64,000 nt of DNA. Origin: Takashimella koratensis (taxonomy: Eukaryota; Basidiomycota; Tremellomycetes; Trichosporonales; Tetragoniomycetaceae). Each line of letters begins with the position of its first letter. The stretch's first letter is position 1. The notes beneath the pieces were generated by a model that worked only from the letters and a program-made list of their open reading frames with translations, did not search any database and was not told the origin of the DNA. The stretch is taken from NCBI GenBank assembly GCA_003116875.1, contig BCKT01000015.1, positions 186,001 to 250,000 on the forward strand. Reading direction: 5' to 3'. Positions 11,118 to 22,518 of the stretch are shown here, piece after piece. A program made the translations under genes and the position numbers.

Positions 11118-13343
11118 TTAAGCGAGGACCTTGGAGAGGACGGCCTTGGTGAAGTCGGAGGTGGAAGCGGAGCCTGTGGAGGTCATCAGCGCCGTGCCTA
11201 GGCTGGACACAATCTCGAACTCACCGCCCATGTCAGCCGTCCGGGTTTTGCCCTCGGTGAGGACCTCGTAAGTCGAGCTGGCGATCAAGTTGGCCTGCTG
11301 CTCGAGACCAAGGTGGCGAAGGAGCATGGTAGACGAGAGGATGAGAGCAGTCGGGTTGGCCTTGTTGGTACCCATAATGTCCTTGCCAATGTGACGGCAT
11401 CCAGGCTCGAAGAGGGCGTACTCTCGGCCAAAGTTGCAGCCGGGGACAACACCGGGACCACCGACGAGAGCGGCACCAATGTTGGAGACGATGTTGCCGT
11501 ACAACTAGCAACGGTAAGCCAGAGCTCAAGGGTGTTATAGGGACGGAAATAGGACGAAGAGGTCGTCGAAACTCACGTTAGGCTGTTGTTGGGGTTTAAA
11601 GAGAGAGTAAGTTAGAAGTCATTCTTCACCAAAGCATTTGTTGCTCACCATAACCATGACGTCGACTAGGGGGACATTAGCATATTACACATCATGACAT
11701 GAAGTATCACCTCTACTCACACTGTTGAGGCTTAGAAACAAGCTGCATCGAGCAGTTGTCGACTGGGGAGAAGTCAGCTATTACCCTTTAAACACAAGAA
11801 GCTGTCAAATTCACCAATCATCGAGTCGAACTGGAGAAACAAGTGTCAGCAGAGATTCTCAAAGCAGATATTAGAGCTCCAGGTACACCAATGCAACTCA
11901 CCTTGATACCCGAGCCTCCGTACTCCTGCTCAGCGATACGCTTGCAGGTGTTCAAGAAGAGACCGTCACCGAGCTTCATGATGTTGGCCTTGTGGACGCA
12001 GGTGACTTTCTGTACAAAGAGTCAGTCAATGCGGTTGAAGAATGACACTCAGCCGCCGCTCCTCGGCTTGAGTTGGCCCCCCACCACCGATCTCCTGCCA
12101 CCCCGCGGACTTTTACCCTTCCACGATCCACACAACACCCGGCAGCACCGGAATACGCACCTCGCGGTTGTTCTTGATAGCAAAGTCAAAGGCGAAGCGG
12201 GCGATGCGCTCGGCCTTGGCGCGGGTCGAGACCTTGAGAGACTCAACAACACCGGGGAACGACTGGTGCTCGAGACCCGAGTACTCGCCCTCAGTGTTCT
12301 CACGGATGATAGCAAAGTCGACGTTCTCGTGACGAGTCGGGAGGCCAGGGAGGGACTTGCAGACAACGACCGACGCGTAGATGTCGAGGGTCTGACGCAT
12401 GGCGACGTTCCACGAGTTGTGGCCGCGCTGGTCGATAGGGGTGAAGAGGATACCTATAGGGGTTGGGGATTAGTCGTGGATCGCTCGGGAAAAAGGGGGC
12501 AAGTCCAAATCGGTTTCGGAGATGTATTGAAAAGGTTTGGAAGTGGAGGGGGGCAACGGGACGAGGCGACTCACCTTTGAGTCCGACTTTGTTGCGCTTA
12601 AGCGACTCCATGGCCTGCTGGAAGAGCTCCTCGCCGCCGGTCGTCTCACCCGAGACGTCGTACTGCTCCCACTGGACGGGGACCTTGAGTGCGTCAAAGA
12701 TCTCCTTAACCGACTCGGAGACCTCCTTGCCGACACCGTCACCCGGGATGAGAGTGACAGTGTACTTGCCTACAAAAGAGAAGGTTAGTGATTGCGAGAA
12801 GAGATGACGGTGCGTTGCGTCGAGCACAGATGTGGCGTGGTGGAAGAGGAGACGTACCGCCGAACTTGGCCGGGAGCTGGAAGAGGCGTTAGTAGAGGAT
12901 TCGGTCAAGTGCGGATACTATGCAGTGTGGGGGAGGAGACTCACCCTCTTCTCATCGACCAGCGACGCCATACTGCGCGAGATGGGAACGCGCTGTGGTC
13001 AAGTGCGCCGCGTAAGGAGTGACGAAACAATGCAGAAATGAATTTTGGCCAGCCATCGATGTGGTGTCAAGGAGAGCGAGAGTCGGGTCCAAGAGGAGGT
13101 TCAATATACAAAGTTTGAAAAATCGTCAGCATTGTGCAGAGAAGTAGAAGACGAGGTGCTTGGGTGTGCTACACTCTGACCAAGCGCGACATGTCCATCA
13201 AAGTGCGAGATGAACGTGACGATGGAAGAGAAAGAGATGTGCGGGTCCGAACCGAACCCGAAGTGAAAATGTACACTCACGTTGGAGCGGGTAGCGGAGC
13301 GGAGGGCGCCAGCGGCCGAAGCACGGATAGGAGCGGAGAGCAT
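11118..13343 (-). CDS. IDH1: mitochondrial NAD-dependent isocitrate dehydrogenase, subunit 1
   Basis: Catalyses, with IDH2, isocitrate to 2-oxoglutarate in the TCA cycle in the mitochondrial matrix; Idh1 is the AMP-binding regulatory subunit in yeast. Twelve exons: 13343-13281, 12992-12945, 12876-12858, 12769-12575, 12453-12161, 12009-11902, 11830-11815, 11762-11721, 11665-11649, 11582-11577, 11504-11225 and 11173-11118; 380 aa, normal for the family. Exon 1 is a presequence ([20 protein letters not shown]). Landmarks are [12 protein letters not shown], the signature [15 protein letters not shown], and [20 protein letters not shown], as in yeast Idh1 rather than Idh2. Exon 10 is only 6 nt (codons Pro-Asn) and is needed for the conserved VMVMPNLYGNI. 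The last intron (11224-11174, 51 nt) is in frame and stop-free; splicing it gives the conserved [15 protein letters not shown] ending. Confidence 0.97.
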
Positions 13344-13352
13344 TATGGGCGA

Positions 13353-13381
13353 GGGGGGGGGGGGGGGGTGGGGGGGGGGGG
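13353..13381 (+). repeat. poly-G tract just upstream of the IDH1 start (poly-C in the mRNA leader)
   Basis: Sixteen G, one T, twelve G on the plus strand. The IDH1 start codon is at 13343-13341 on the minus strand, so the transcript would carry a C-rich tract ending about 10 nt before the ATG. The plus strand could form G-quadruplexes. Confidence 0.9.
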
Positions 13382-13500
13382 AGTGGTGGAGAAGAGAGGT
13401 GGTGGGTTGTGAAGAGTTGTCGAGGAGTGGATGGAGGGGAGTGAGATGAAGGGGAAACGTAGCAGGGATCGAGGGGGGAGAACTGTAGTTTCTGACGCAG

Positions 13501-13515
13501 GGTGTGTGTGTGTCT

Positions 13516-13567
<52 letters not shown>
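13501..13567 (+). repeat. (TG)n dinucleotide microsatellite
   Basis: A nearly pure TG/GT run with one CTCT interruption near 13513; the pure part (about 13520-13567) is roughly 24 repeats. It lies in the divergent promoter between IDH1 and the tRNA methyltransferase. It creates false Cys/Val ORFs on the plus strand and Thr/His ORFs on the minus strand. Confidence 0.95.
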
Positions 13568-13571
<4 letters not shown>

Positions 13572-13634
13572 ACTCCCACCGTACAGTGGACGGCGTTTCT
13601 CGGCCGACGATCTCCTATTCACCGTGTTTTCCAT

Positions 13635-13640
13635 CACGTG
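13635..13640. promoter_or_regulatory. E-box CACGTG (TCACGTGA) in the IDH1/TRM140 divergent promoter
   Basis: Palindromic CACGTG, 292 nt upstream of the IDH1 start and 234 nt upstream of the methyltransferase start. It is a candidate site for a bHLH factor such as Cbf1. The same box recurs in other divergent promoters of this window. Confidence 0.5.
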
Positions 13641-13873
13641 ACATGTCCCTCCCACGCGAGAGGCACGCGGCTCCGAAAGGACCGAAAACCAAAATTATCT
13701 TGACCCGAGCTGTTGTTCTGTCGGTTGCTCTTGCTGCTGTTCATCTTGGTTGCTACCTCATGCCGAGACTGGGTCCAGCCGTCAGAACTCTGCTCAACTC
13801 GACCTCCAACCTAGCACACCTACACTCTCAACCTCACCTTGTCCCATCCCCTTATTTCCCCTCTCGCTGTATC

Positions 13874-15437
13874 ATGTCGTCCCCGCTCCCGGCGCCAGTG
13901 GCTCAACCGCCTTCGCTCCCTTCAGAATCGCTCGCCTCCGTTCTTGCCGCTACTACCCTCTCCGACTCCGTCAATGCACTCGAGGCTACAACCGATGCAC
14001 AGGCTAAAGATTTGGCAGAAGAAGCAGAGGCAGGACCGTCGCAACCCCGGATGTCAGCGATCGACAAGTGGTTGAAACCGAATGGACCACCAAGAGGAGT
14101 CACTTTTGGCGCTCGAAAGCTGCAGGATGACGATGATGTGTATGCTAATAACGCATGGTAAGTCCAGCTCGCAGGGCTGAGGGCATCAGATAGAGGTGTG
14201 GTTGAAATGAAAGCTCACTCGGCTCCTAGGGACCACGCCGAGCTGCCGGACGACTTTGAAGAGCGCGCCGAAGAGATCATGGAAGTGCACCGAGCGAGCC
14301 CCGTCCCCGAAAACCTCGTCGGTGAGCGCATACTGACAAGCTATGATCTGTATCCTTTGACGTTGTTCTGACCGCGGCTGGCTGGTGATTCTCGCAGAGG
14401 AGTACAACGCTAAGCCAAACAAGTACTGGAACAAGTTTTACTCAAATCACCAAGACGCGTGAGTTGAGCGTCTGCCCTTTTTCCAAGTTTGCTCCTTGAC
14501 ACATCTGCTTACCCTTGGCACCAGCTTCTTCAAAGATCGGAAATGGTTGCCGCTCGAGTTTGGAGAGATGACATCGTGCATTGAGGCAGATGCGGGTCCT
14601 AAAGTGATCCTCGAGGTTGGATGTGTAAGTGGGCCTCGAATTTGTCTAAAGATATCACGACCTTTGGTTGACAGATATCCTAGGGCGCTGGAAATACTGT
14701 ATTTCCTCTGCTCGCTCATAACGAGAATCCCGATCTGGTCATCTACGCAACAGACTATTCCGCCACTGCCGTTAACGTGGTCAAGGTGAGCTTCGGCTGA
14801 GATTAGACCTCACGTGTCCGACGATGGTCAGGCTAACCGTTTTCGATATCTTAGTCGAGCGAGATGTACCCCCGAGCGCCGCACGGACTAGGTGTCCTAC
14901 ATGCTTCTGTGTGGGATATCACCTCCAAGTCTGATCCATCGTCCGTCAGCGAAGGCGTGACCTACTCTTTACCCGAAGGCATTGAGCCTAACTCTGTCGA
15001 CGTCCTTTCCGTCATTTATGTGCTCTCCGCTCTCCACCCGACCGAATGGGAGCAAGCTATCCACAACCTCTACACCGCGTTGAAACCCGGTGGGCTACTG
15101 TGTGTCCGAGACTACGGGCGACACGATCTTGCCCAGCTTCGAATCACAAAGAGTCGGTTACTAGACGTCCCGCACTTGTATATCCGAGGCGACGGGACGA
15201 GGGTGTATTTCTTTGAAAAGGAGCAGTTGGGTGGATTGTTGACTGCCCAGCCAAGAGGAGGAGCCGAGGGGTCAAGTATGTTCACAATCGATCAGTTAGA
15301 TGAGGACAGGAGATTGGTGAGTTCATGAGTGTTGCGTGGTGGGACTTGAAGCTGATGAAGCTGGACAGCTGGTGAACCGGAAAGAGAGGAAGAAGATGTA
15401 CCGCATCTGGCTCCAGATCAAGGCGAGGAAGATCTAA
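13874..15437 (+). CDS. TRM140: tRNA N3-methylcytidine methyltransferase (METTL2/6, Trm140 family)
   Basis: SAM-dependent methyltransferase predicted to make m3C32 in the anticodon loop of Ser/Thr tRNAs. Seven exons: 13874-14157, 14230-14321, 14398-14458, 14525-14624, 14684-14785, 14855-15316 and 15369-15437; 389 aa. Family hallmarks are KYWNKFYSNHQDAFFKDRKW before the fold, the SAM motif ILEVGCGAGNTVFPLL (split by an intron after the Cys codon), YATDYS at the end of strand 2, and KPGGLLCVRDYGRHDLAQLR with the following RGDGTRVYFF. The ~70-residue N-terminal leader is disordered. The start is the first ATG in frame; no actin-binding extension like that of yeast Abp140 is visible. Its promoter is shared with IDH1. 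Confidence 0.93.
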
Positions 15438-16159
15438 CCTGGCCAGTAGGATAACCTTGCTTGTGCCCGTCCCCATCAGTGGGTGATATTCGTCAGTAGA
15501 TTGTACACTATGTTACGGACTTTGGATGCTCGTTTACGTGGTCGAATCCAGTGAAAGCTTCGGCGAGCGGGGGGGCCCTTGGGAAAGGAGCGTATGTAGG
15601 CGCTTGGGGGTCGCACCGGTCACTGAGCTTGACTGAGGGGAGACAGCTCAGGCGCAGGAGATAAAGTATAAACAAACGACGCGAACCTGTCAGCGCCCCG
15701 CCCAACCTCAAACCTAGTGACGTCCCCCCCACTCATCTATTCGTCCCAAGAGCTCACGCGACATTGCTCAATTTTGCCAGTTTAACCCTAACAATCCTTC
15801 CACTGCGCCTGGTCCCTCGTCCCTCATTCCCTCATTCCCTCCCCCCTCTCTTTTTCAGCTGCTCAGGTGAATCTGGGTCTTATTCCTGCCCTCGTCCGGC
15901 TGGCTACGAACCTTGACTGACCATTCATCCTATTGGCCGTGCCCAGTCACGAGCCAGTGTTACCTCGGAGACAAAATTGAATACGTAAACGGGTGTTGAT
16001 TATTTCCACTCCTGGGGAAGACGCACTGTCTCGTGTTTACATCGGACTAGTTTCATCCTCCTCCTCCTCCTCCTCACCACCACCACCACCACCACCACCA
16101 CCTTTGTACATACCCTTCGCCTTGACACTACCCATGATTTCCCGCGGATCCTCGTAGCC
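15438..16159. other. intergenic, with CT-rich leader and triplet repeats
   Basis: Contains the end of the methyltransferase gene and the promoter of the coiled-coil gene. A pyrimidine-rich block at about 15780-15870 resembles a 5' UTR, possibly with an intron acceptor (TTTTTCAG). A triplet microsatellite (TCC)n then (CAC)n spans about 16055-16102, about 60 nt before the start codon. Confidence 0.55.
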
Positions 16160-19100
16160 ATGGACGATGACTCACCTGTCCCGTCTCCGTCTCGATCTTC
16201 TTCTCCTCCCTCGGCTCCCTCCGAGTCCTCCGCCACCGGGCCGTTCCTAACGCACGACCGCGCACCGACCGACACCGACCAGGACGATCCCGACCTCGAC
16301 CGGCCGTCCGCGTTCTCTCTCCGCCCCGAATCTATAGCACCCACTCTCGACTCACCCTCTGCCAGCACGTTCCTCCGCACAGCCGAGACACTCGAGGGGC
16401 TCGCCGCCCAGCTTGAGCAGATCAAAGATGAACGGAGCTTGGCAGACTCGACGGGAGACTTGACCGGCGGCGCGAATGGGAGTGTAGTCAGGTGCTGTTG
16501 CGGCGCGACCGGTCCGAGTTGTAAGACGATGGAGGAAAGAGAGAGGCTAGAGGCAAAGCTCAAGCTCAGTGGAGGTGAGTGATGGTGCCCTAACCTTGTC
16601 GTCTCGCCCCCGATCACCCTAGGTCAAGGTGGCCAATGCTGATGTCGCTTTCTTCATTCCCACCTGTAATCGTGTTCGTGATGATGTCTTGATCACATCA
16701 GAGATCGGGCAGGCACTATTACAGCGCTACGAAGCCCTTGAGCAGAAACACCGTCGCGCAGAGGAACAGGTGAGTGGAACGCGGCGATCTGAGTGGTGAA
16801 GAATTGCAATATCGCCTAGGACTAACCCAATCCCTCCTTGTGTTTGCTCGCCCGTTCCCCGCCTACCCCATGACGACCTGCTCCGAACCAGCTCGAGATC
16901 AAACGCAAAGCACTAGCAGAGAGCGTGCGGCATGTCAATGCATTGGAGAAAGCGAACGCGACGCATCTGAATCGATATGCAGAAGCGTCACGTAAAGGTG
17001 AAATGGTAGAAAAGGTCTGTCTGTCTCCCCATTCCGCTGAACTTCAAAGCCCCTCGGTCCCTTCCAACGACAGTCACCGTTCTACCTTCTTATTCGCGAT
17101 CTGTGTCGGGCTTGACAATGACGGCTGACGTGTTCTCCTGCTCTCAGCGCCTGACTCAAGCGCTTCACACCCAAAACCTCACTCAACAATCGCTCTCCCA
17201 CGTGCGAACCGAGCTAGCGACGTTGCGCAATAACACCAAGCGGCAAAGTATCGTCCTTGCGACTGGAGCGGATATACAACTCGCCGAAGCCGACAAGCGA
17301 ATCGAGGAGGCAAGGGATAGGGCAGATGTTGAGGCGAAGAATGCAAGAGATGAGATGAGAAAGCGGAAACGTGCCGAGGACAGGATCTGTGAGTTTTGAG
17401 ACGAGAGCGATGGGGAATCAAGACGTGCTTGAGCTGACAGACGGTAGCTGAGCTAGAGGAGCAGTTGAAGGCGTCTGCTTTGGAGATGGAGGAAGTGAAG
17501 CAGGCTCGGGCAAAGGACGCGCAAGAACTGCTCGTGAACGCGAAAGACCGATTGGCGATTTTACATTCTGAAGTAAGTGTAAGTCTGCGTTAGAACATAC
17601 TCCAATCGGCATCCCTTCCCTTCATCGTTAACATGCCTGTAGCTTTCTGAAACGTTCCACGCCGAATCACCCGCCGAGATGCCCGAGTACCAACGCGCGC
17701 TGGAAGAGCTCGTCGCCAACAACGCGCTGTTGAAGCACGATACCGCTGAGCTCACGCGGATGCTCTCGGACTCTCGAGACGAGTCGCGGGTTCTGAAAGA
17801 CGAAGTCGACGAGTTGCGAACCCAACTCGAGCTCGCTGGTGGAGCGGCAGGTACCGGTGGGCCTCTAGCGTTGGCATCTGAGCTCGGTCGGTCAGAGTCA
17901 TTGAGCAGTGCCGCAGGCATGGGCTCGTTCGCTGAGCGCGCGGCATTGGCGAGGCTCAACGCACACGCAAGGAACAACAGTGTCGTCGGGATCAGTGGGA
18001 CTGGGAACTCGATGATGACTCCTCGTGCGCCAGGAATGTCAGCGTGGGAACACCACCGGCGAAGCTCGATGGCGCCATCGTTTGTATCCACGGGATCAAC
18101 GACAGACGCCGGTGGTGCACTGACCAGTCCGGGGTTGGGGATGGGCCCGATTGGGGAGTACAATGCGAGGATCGATAGGGAGACCACGTTGAGTCCCGTC
18201 CCGACAGATGGGAGGCAGAGTCCGTCCCTCCGTACGTCACCAAGTGGTGGGATCCCATATCACCTCAATGGGGTTCCAAAGGCGCGACGACCCCGGCCAG
18301 TTAGTAGGCAGTTCAGCGATCGGCGTTCAAGCATGCGGAGTTTCGGAGTCGAATCGATCGCCGAGTGGGCGGCAGATGACGAGCACTCGGCTGCAGATCT
18401 GGGTAACGTGACCACCGACGACCCATTATCCCCAGGTGTCGAGTACTTCCAGCCCAGCGGAGGCGAGTCGAGTCGCAGTACCAAACGCGCGTCGGTGCTC
18501 GTCGCGCGCACACGGGCCGCACAGGGTCGGTACGACTCGGTGGATCTGAGTCCTAACCAGTCGATGATTGATCAACCCATGTCGACGGAATTGCCTTCGA
18601 TGCCATCGCCAATGTCCGAGTCGGCACTGACGAGCCCGCAAAAGACCAAGCGAGTACACAGGCGGACACTGCTTCTCCTCAGCCGATCGCGAGGCGTCCA
18701 GACCGATCCCGTAGACGAGCATGTCGATACACACGTAGGTTCAGCGCAAGTAGCGACTACCGGGTCTGGACCGAGCGCTCCTTCATCCACCATGAAGAGC
18801 CAACCGACGTCCACGGCGACCTCGCCGAATCCGCAAAACGACGAACAGCGATCCGAAACCTCATCAGTACACGAACAACAACGAAATGCATCGATCACGT
18901 TCGCACACCTAATTGACCACCTCGCCAAGATGCTAGCACGTCTGCACGACGCCGACGTCCCCACACTCAACCGGCGGCTCAAGAAACAACACCTCCCAGG
19001 TGACGTCGGTCACTTGTCCCGATCCACCATGCGGGCACTGTACGCAGAAGCTAGTGAGCTCCGGCACAACTTCCGCGGTATGGATACGGCAGTCGAGAGG

Positions 19101-20951
19101 AAGGAACTGGTTCTTCTCCTAAAACTGCTGAAAGAAATCTTCTCCGACCTGGTCCAGCTCCAATCAGTCGTCAACGACGTCATCATCGACCCGTCAGTCG
19201 CGAAGAAGCTTCAGCGGGACGCGTATCGAGATGAAGATGAGGATCCGGGGAAAGATGCACAGCAGTCGGTCGCTGCGGGTCTGGGCTGGATCGCAGCACC
19301 ACTCACAAAGTTTTTCGTCACGACAGACGACGCACCTGCGGTCCCACCTGTCCCGAGTATGCGTGGGGACTTGCGAGGCCGGACTACAAGGCCTGCAGCG
19401 CCCAAGCAAACCGCCTCGACGTCCGCAACGACCACAACAGTGAGCGTCGAGTTTGGCGGATCGGGAATCGTTCGTCGCTCCACCCCGGCAGTAACCACAC
19501 CCGGCGCGGCGCCACCAACAGCTGCGGGGTCAAGTTCTGCGCCACACCAGTCTTCATCGTCGATCGATGGGCTCCCTTCCCCGAGTATCTTGGACGAGCC
19601 GCAGTCTCGATCCGTCTCGGCACCGATGACAGCATCGACCAGCGCGTCGGGCAGCGCACCAATACGTCAGGCTTCTCTGGCACCCCAGACTCTCCGCCCG
19701 TCCAAGTCCCGGGCGAACCGCTCAGAGCTCCTGGGTATCTTTGCCGGCGCACAGGCGAGTGCAGCAGCTGCTGCCGATCCCTGGGTTGTCGTCCCCGGTG
19801 GAGCAGGGTCCGCGGCAAACACTCGATTGCGAGGCGCATCATCTCAATACTTTGGAGCAAGGACGGTCCGGCAGAAGGACTACTCCCCATCAACAACTAC
19901 CGGTCCAGCTGTCACAGGGACTGCGGCACCAGTTGGCGCTGGCCGGAAACGCCTCTCCGCAATCGTAGACGCCGTGATCGATACCTCGGCAGAGTACATG
20001 GACGCACACGATACTGCCGTTTCAGGTTTCTACGAGCCCGCCCCACCTCTTCTCGAACGTACCCTCCGACCGCGGGGGTTGTCGGATTCCTCGATCCGCT
20101 CGACGTTCCTAAGCCAAGAGATCGCCGACGCGATCGGAACAGACGACCCAGCGACCTCGTTCGTCCCCCAGTCTACCGGCGCAGCTGGCACGGGGACAGC
20201 GACCGCCGTGCCCCCGCCGCAAGCGGGACCGGTGCCCTCTCGAGCCTCGGGGTATCCGTATGCCCCGCCGGTAGGGATGCTGGAGAGTATCTCGAGGCGT
20301 CTATACAGTTTTCGCGCGGGTCCATTCGCGCCCGCCCCCGAGGGTGAGGCCGCGTCGACCCCACCCGCCCAAGCCGGCGCCACGCCGTCCCCTTCAAAGC
20401 GGAGCGTGAACTCCGCGGCCACGGGGGGTAGAGGATCACCTGCGCCGTCAACTGGATCACCGTCCAAACCCGCTGCGATACCGACGAGCGCAACCACGTC
20501 TTCAGCCTTGGCTTCGTCAGGCCTATCGCCGTCTTCATTCTCTGCGTCTGCTTCGTTGCCTGCTGCGATTACCTCTTTGGCGCGTTCGCCAGCGCGCCCG
20601 ATCCCGAAATCACCATCAAGTACGACATCACCTTCTTCGCGAGCAGGCACAGGAACTCCGTCGCTCTCTCATGCGTCGCCCACGGCCACCGCGATATCTG
20701 CGTCCTCAGCAGGTCCATCGGCAAAAGCAGCGGCGATAGCAGGGGCTGGGGGAGGTACACCAAGTGGGACACCGAGTACGAGTGGAGGTCTATTCAGTCT
20801 AATCGCTTCGTCATTAGCTAAAGCGGACCCACTCGACCCCATGGAAGAATTAGGAGACGATCCGGAGATCGATAGGGCAATGATGTATCGCCAGAAAGCA
20901 GGAGTCTCGAGGAGCACTTCTCGTGGACCACCGGGAAGGAACTGGAGATGA
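16160..20951 (+). CDS. large coiled-coil and disordered protein, unknown function
   Basis: Six exons: 16160-16574, 16702-16769, 16892-17014, 17148-17388, 17448-17572 and 17643-20951; 1,426 aa. Residues ~1-90 are disordered and acidic. A CCCGATGPSC cluster sits just before the coiled coil. Residues ~140-390 form a long coiled coil (heptads in ERERLEAKLKL, QALLQRYEALEQKHRRAEEQ, KRKRAEDRISELEEQL, VLKDEVDELRTQLEL). Near residue 740-850 is a compact conserved-looking helical segment (HLIDHLAKMLARLHDADVPT, then KELVLLLKLLKEIFSDLVQL). The last ~500 residues are Ser/Pro/Ala low complexity. The layout suggests a scaffold of cytoskeleton, septum or vesicle traffic, but I cannot assign a family. Confidence 0.85.
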
Positions 20952-21492
20952 GCGCCGGGTGTGGAGTTCGGCATGTGAAGGTTGCTGGTTGGATCGGGGT
21001 CTATCCCTCTAAGGCTTTACAGTTTGGATTTGCACCTTTTCTGTTCTGTCCTTTTTTCTGTATCAATATCATATCCACGTGTCTACCGTATCTTGTCCAT
21101 CCCTAGTCTTGATCCCTAGTCTTGACTCGCTTCTCTTGATCCCTTGCAGCTTGTTACGCTTAATGCAAGATATCATTATCAATCTCTCGATCGTGATGCA
21201 TCCCACTATCACGATCTCGATCTCGGGCGGTGTGATGCATGTGCATGTATGAGTATGTGTTGGTGTGTTGATATATATGAGAAAAAGGATATGGGTCATT
21301 ATTGTCGTCAAGGTGAGACCAAGTATAGGAACACGGGTATGGGTATCTCAGTACGAGAAGACACGGTAGGGAGTATAAGAAGCAACAAGCACACAAAGTC
21401 GGAGATGAGACTCGTGACAGTATGAGCATGTATAGAACGGAGTGTGGTGAGAGGTATAGGGCAAGAGGACAAGGTCGATGATAGACACAAGA
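20952..21492. other. AT-rich intergenic region between convergent genes
   Basis: The 3' regions of the coiled-coil gene (plus) and the Lys-rich protein gene (minus). It is AT-rich and repetitive (ATATATGAG, TGTATGAGTATGTG), and includes ATCTCGATCTCGG-type short repeats near 21210. No gene is seen. Confidence 0.6.
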
Positions 21493-22245
21493 TCACGATT
21501 GACGAGCGAGTTTCGCCCGTTTACGTTTTTCTCGACGAGCTTGGCTCTTGCTCATCTGCGCGGGCTGCTCGGTCGTCGTCCCTGTCGTCCCTGTCGTCCC
21601 TATCGTCGCTGTCGGTGTGGGTGTCATGTCCTCGGTAACATCTTGAGCCGAAACAATATCGACTTCCGGTGACTGTGGCCACTTGGTCTCTTTCCCCAGG
21701 GCTGATCGAAGCGGTCCATCCAGTTCGTCATCACCTCCGGCGTCCTCAACAGCCAGTGTCGTTTTCTCGACTAGGTCAACGGGCGGTTTGTACACTGCGT
21801 ATTTGGATATCGGTGTTGATGTCGACGTAGATCGAGCAAACGCATCTTTCGTTTTCGTCTTCTTTGTCTTCTTCGTTACTCGTGTCCGACTCTCCTCGTC
21901 CTCGCTATCGTCGTGGCCGGCTGATCCTCGCCCACCCGCCCTACCTCCACCGCCGCTTAGACTTTCTTCCTCCCCCTGGGCCGCCCGCCCACGCTTCACC
22001 GTCTTCTCGAGCCGATCCAGCCCCGCTCTCCGGGCAGCTGCCGCCGCCGCCCCGGGCCGCGTCAAGTCCCGGTGCCCTAGTCCTAGCCGATCATTCGAGG
22101 GAAGCGGGAGATCAAACAAGTTGGACGTGGAGGTGGAGGAACCAGAACCAGAGGAGGTGGAAGGGAGGCCGAAAGAAGGAGGCAGCCAGGAGTCGATAGA
22201 GGCGTTGAAGATGGAGGCGGAGAGTGCCAGGGCTTCAGAGGTCAT
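21493..22245 (-). CDS. small hydrophilic Lys/Ser-rich protein, unknown (possibly DUF3245-like)
   Basis: A single exon of 250 aa from the ATG at 22245; an earlier in-frame start at 22341 would add 32 Pro/His-rich residues and is unlikely. The N-terminus has an SWLPPSFGLP motif, then a SNDRLGLGHRDL segment, an acidic/Ser patch, a Lys/Thr run (VTKKTKKTKTKD) and a basic C-terminus (MSKSQARREKRKRAKLARQ) that could be a nuclear or nucleolar signal. The general layout reminds me of Pfam DUF3245, which I could not verify. It is divergent from TOM40 with 273 nt between starts. Confidence 0.7.
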   Translation of the reverse strand: MTSEALALSASIFNASIDSWLPPSFGLPSTSSGSGSSTSTSNLFDLPLPSNDRLGLGHRDLTRPGAAAAAARRAGLDRLEKTVKRGRAAQGEEESLSGGGGRAGGRGSAGHDDSEDEESRTRVTKKTKKTKTKDAFARSTSTSTPISKYAVYKPPVDLVEKTTLAVEDAGGDDELDGPLRSALGKETKWPQSPEVDIVSAQDVTEDMTPTPTATIGTTGTTGTTTEQPAQMSKSQARREKRKRAKLARQS

Positions 22246-22518
22246 CGGTGGATGGTAGAGGGCAGGTGGGAGGTGGGAGGTGGGAGGTAGAATGAGAGAA
22301 TTGCATCGGGGGATGGTGAAATGCCACGGACCTATGACCATGACCCGACGGAAGCAAAAAAGGACTAGACAGGATGCGGCGAGGAAAAAGTTGTCATACG
22401 CCGACGACGCTGTTCATTTCCACAGTCTTCCATCTCCTCCTCTTTCCACCTCATCCCATCCACCCTCCCCTACCCCCCTACCCCCCTACCCCCCCACCTA
22501 CCACTCACCACCACCACC

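Noticed and set aside
13101..14161. ORFs across the TG repeat giving Cys-Val or Thr-His runs.
   Set aside because: They are translations of the microsatellite; real coding begins at 13343 (minus) and 13874 (plus).
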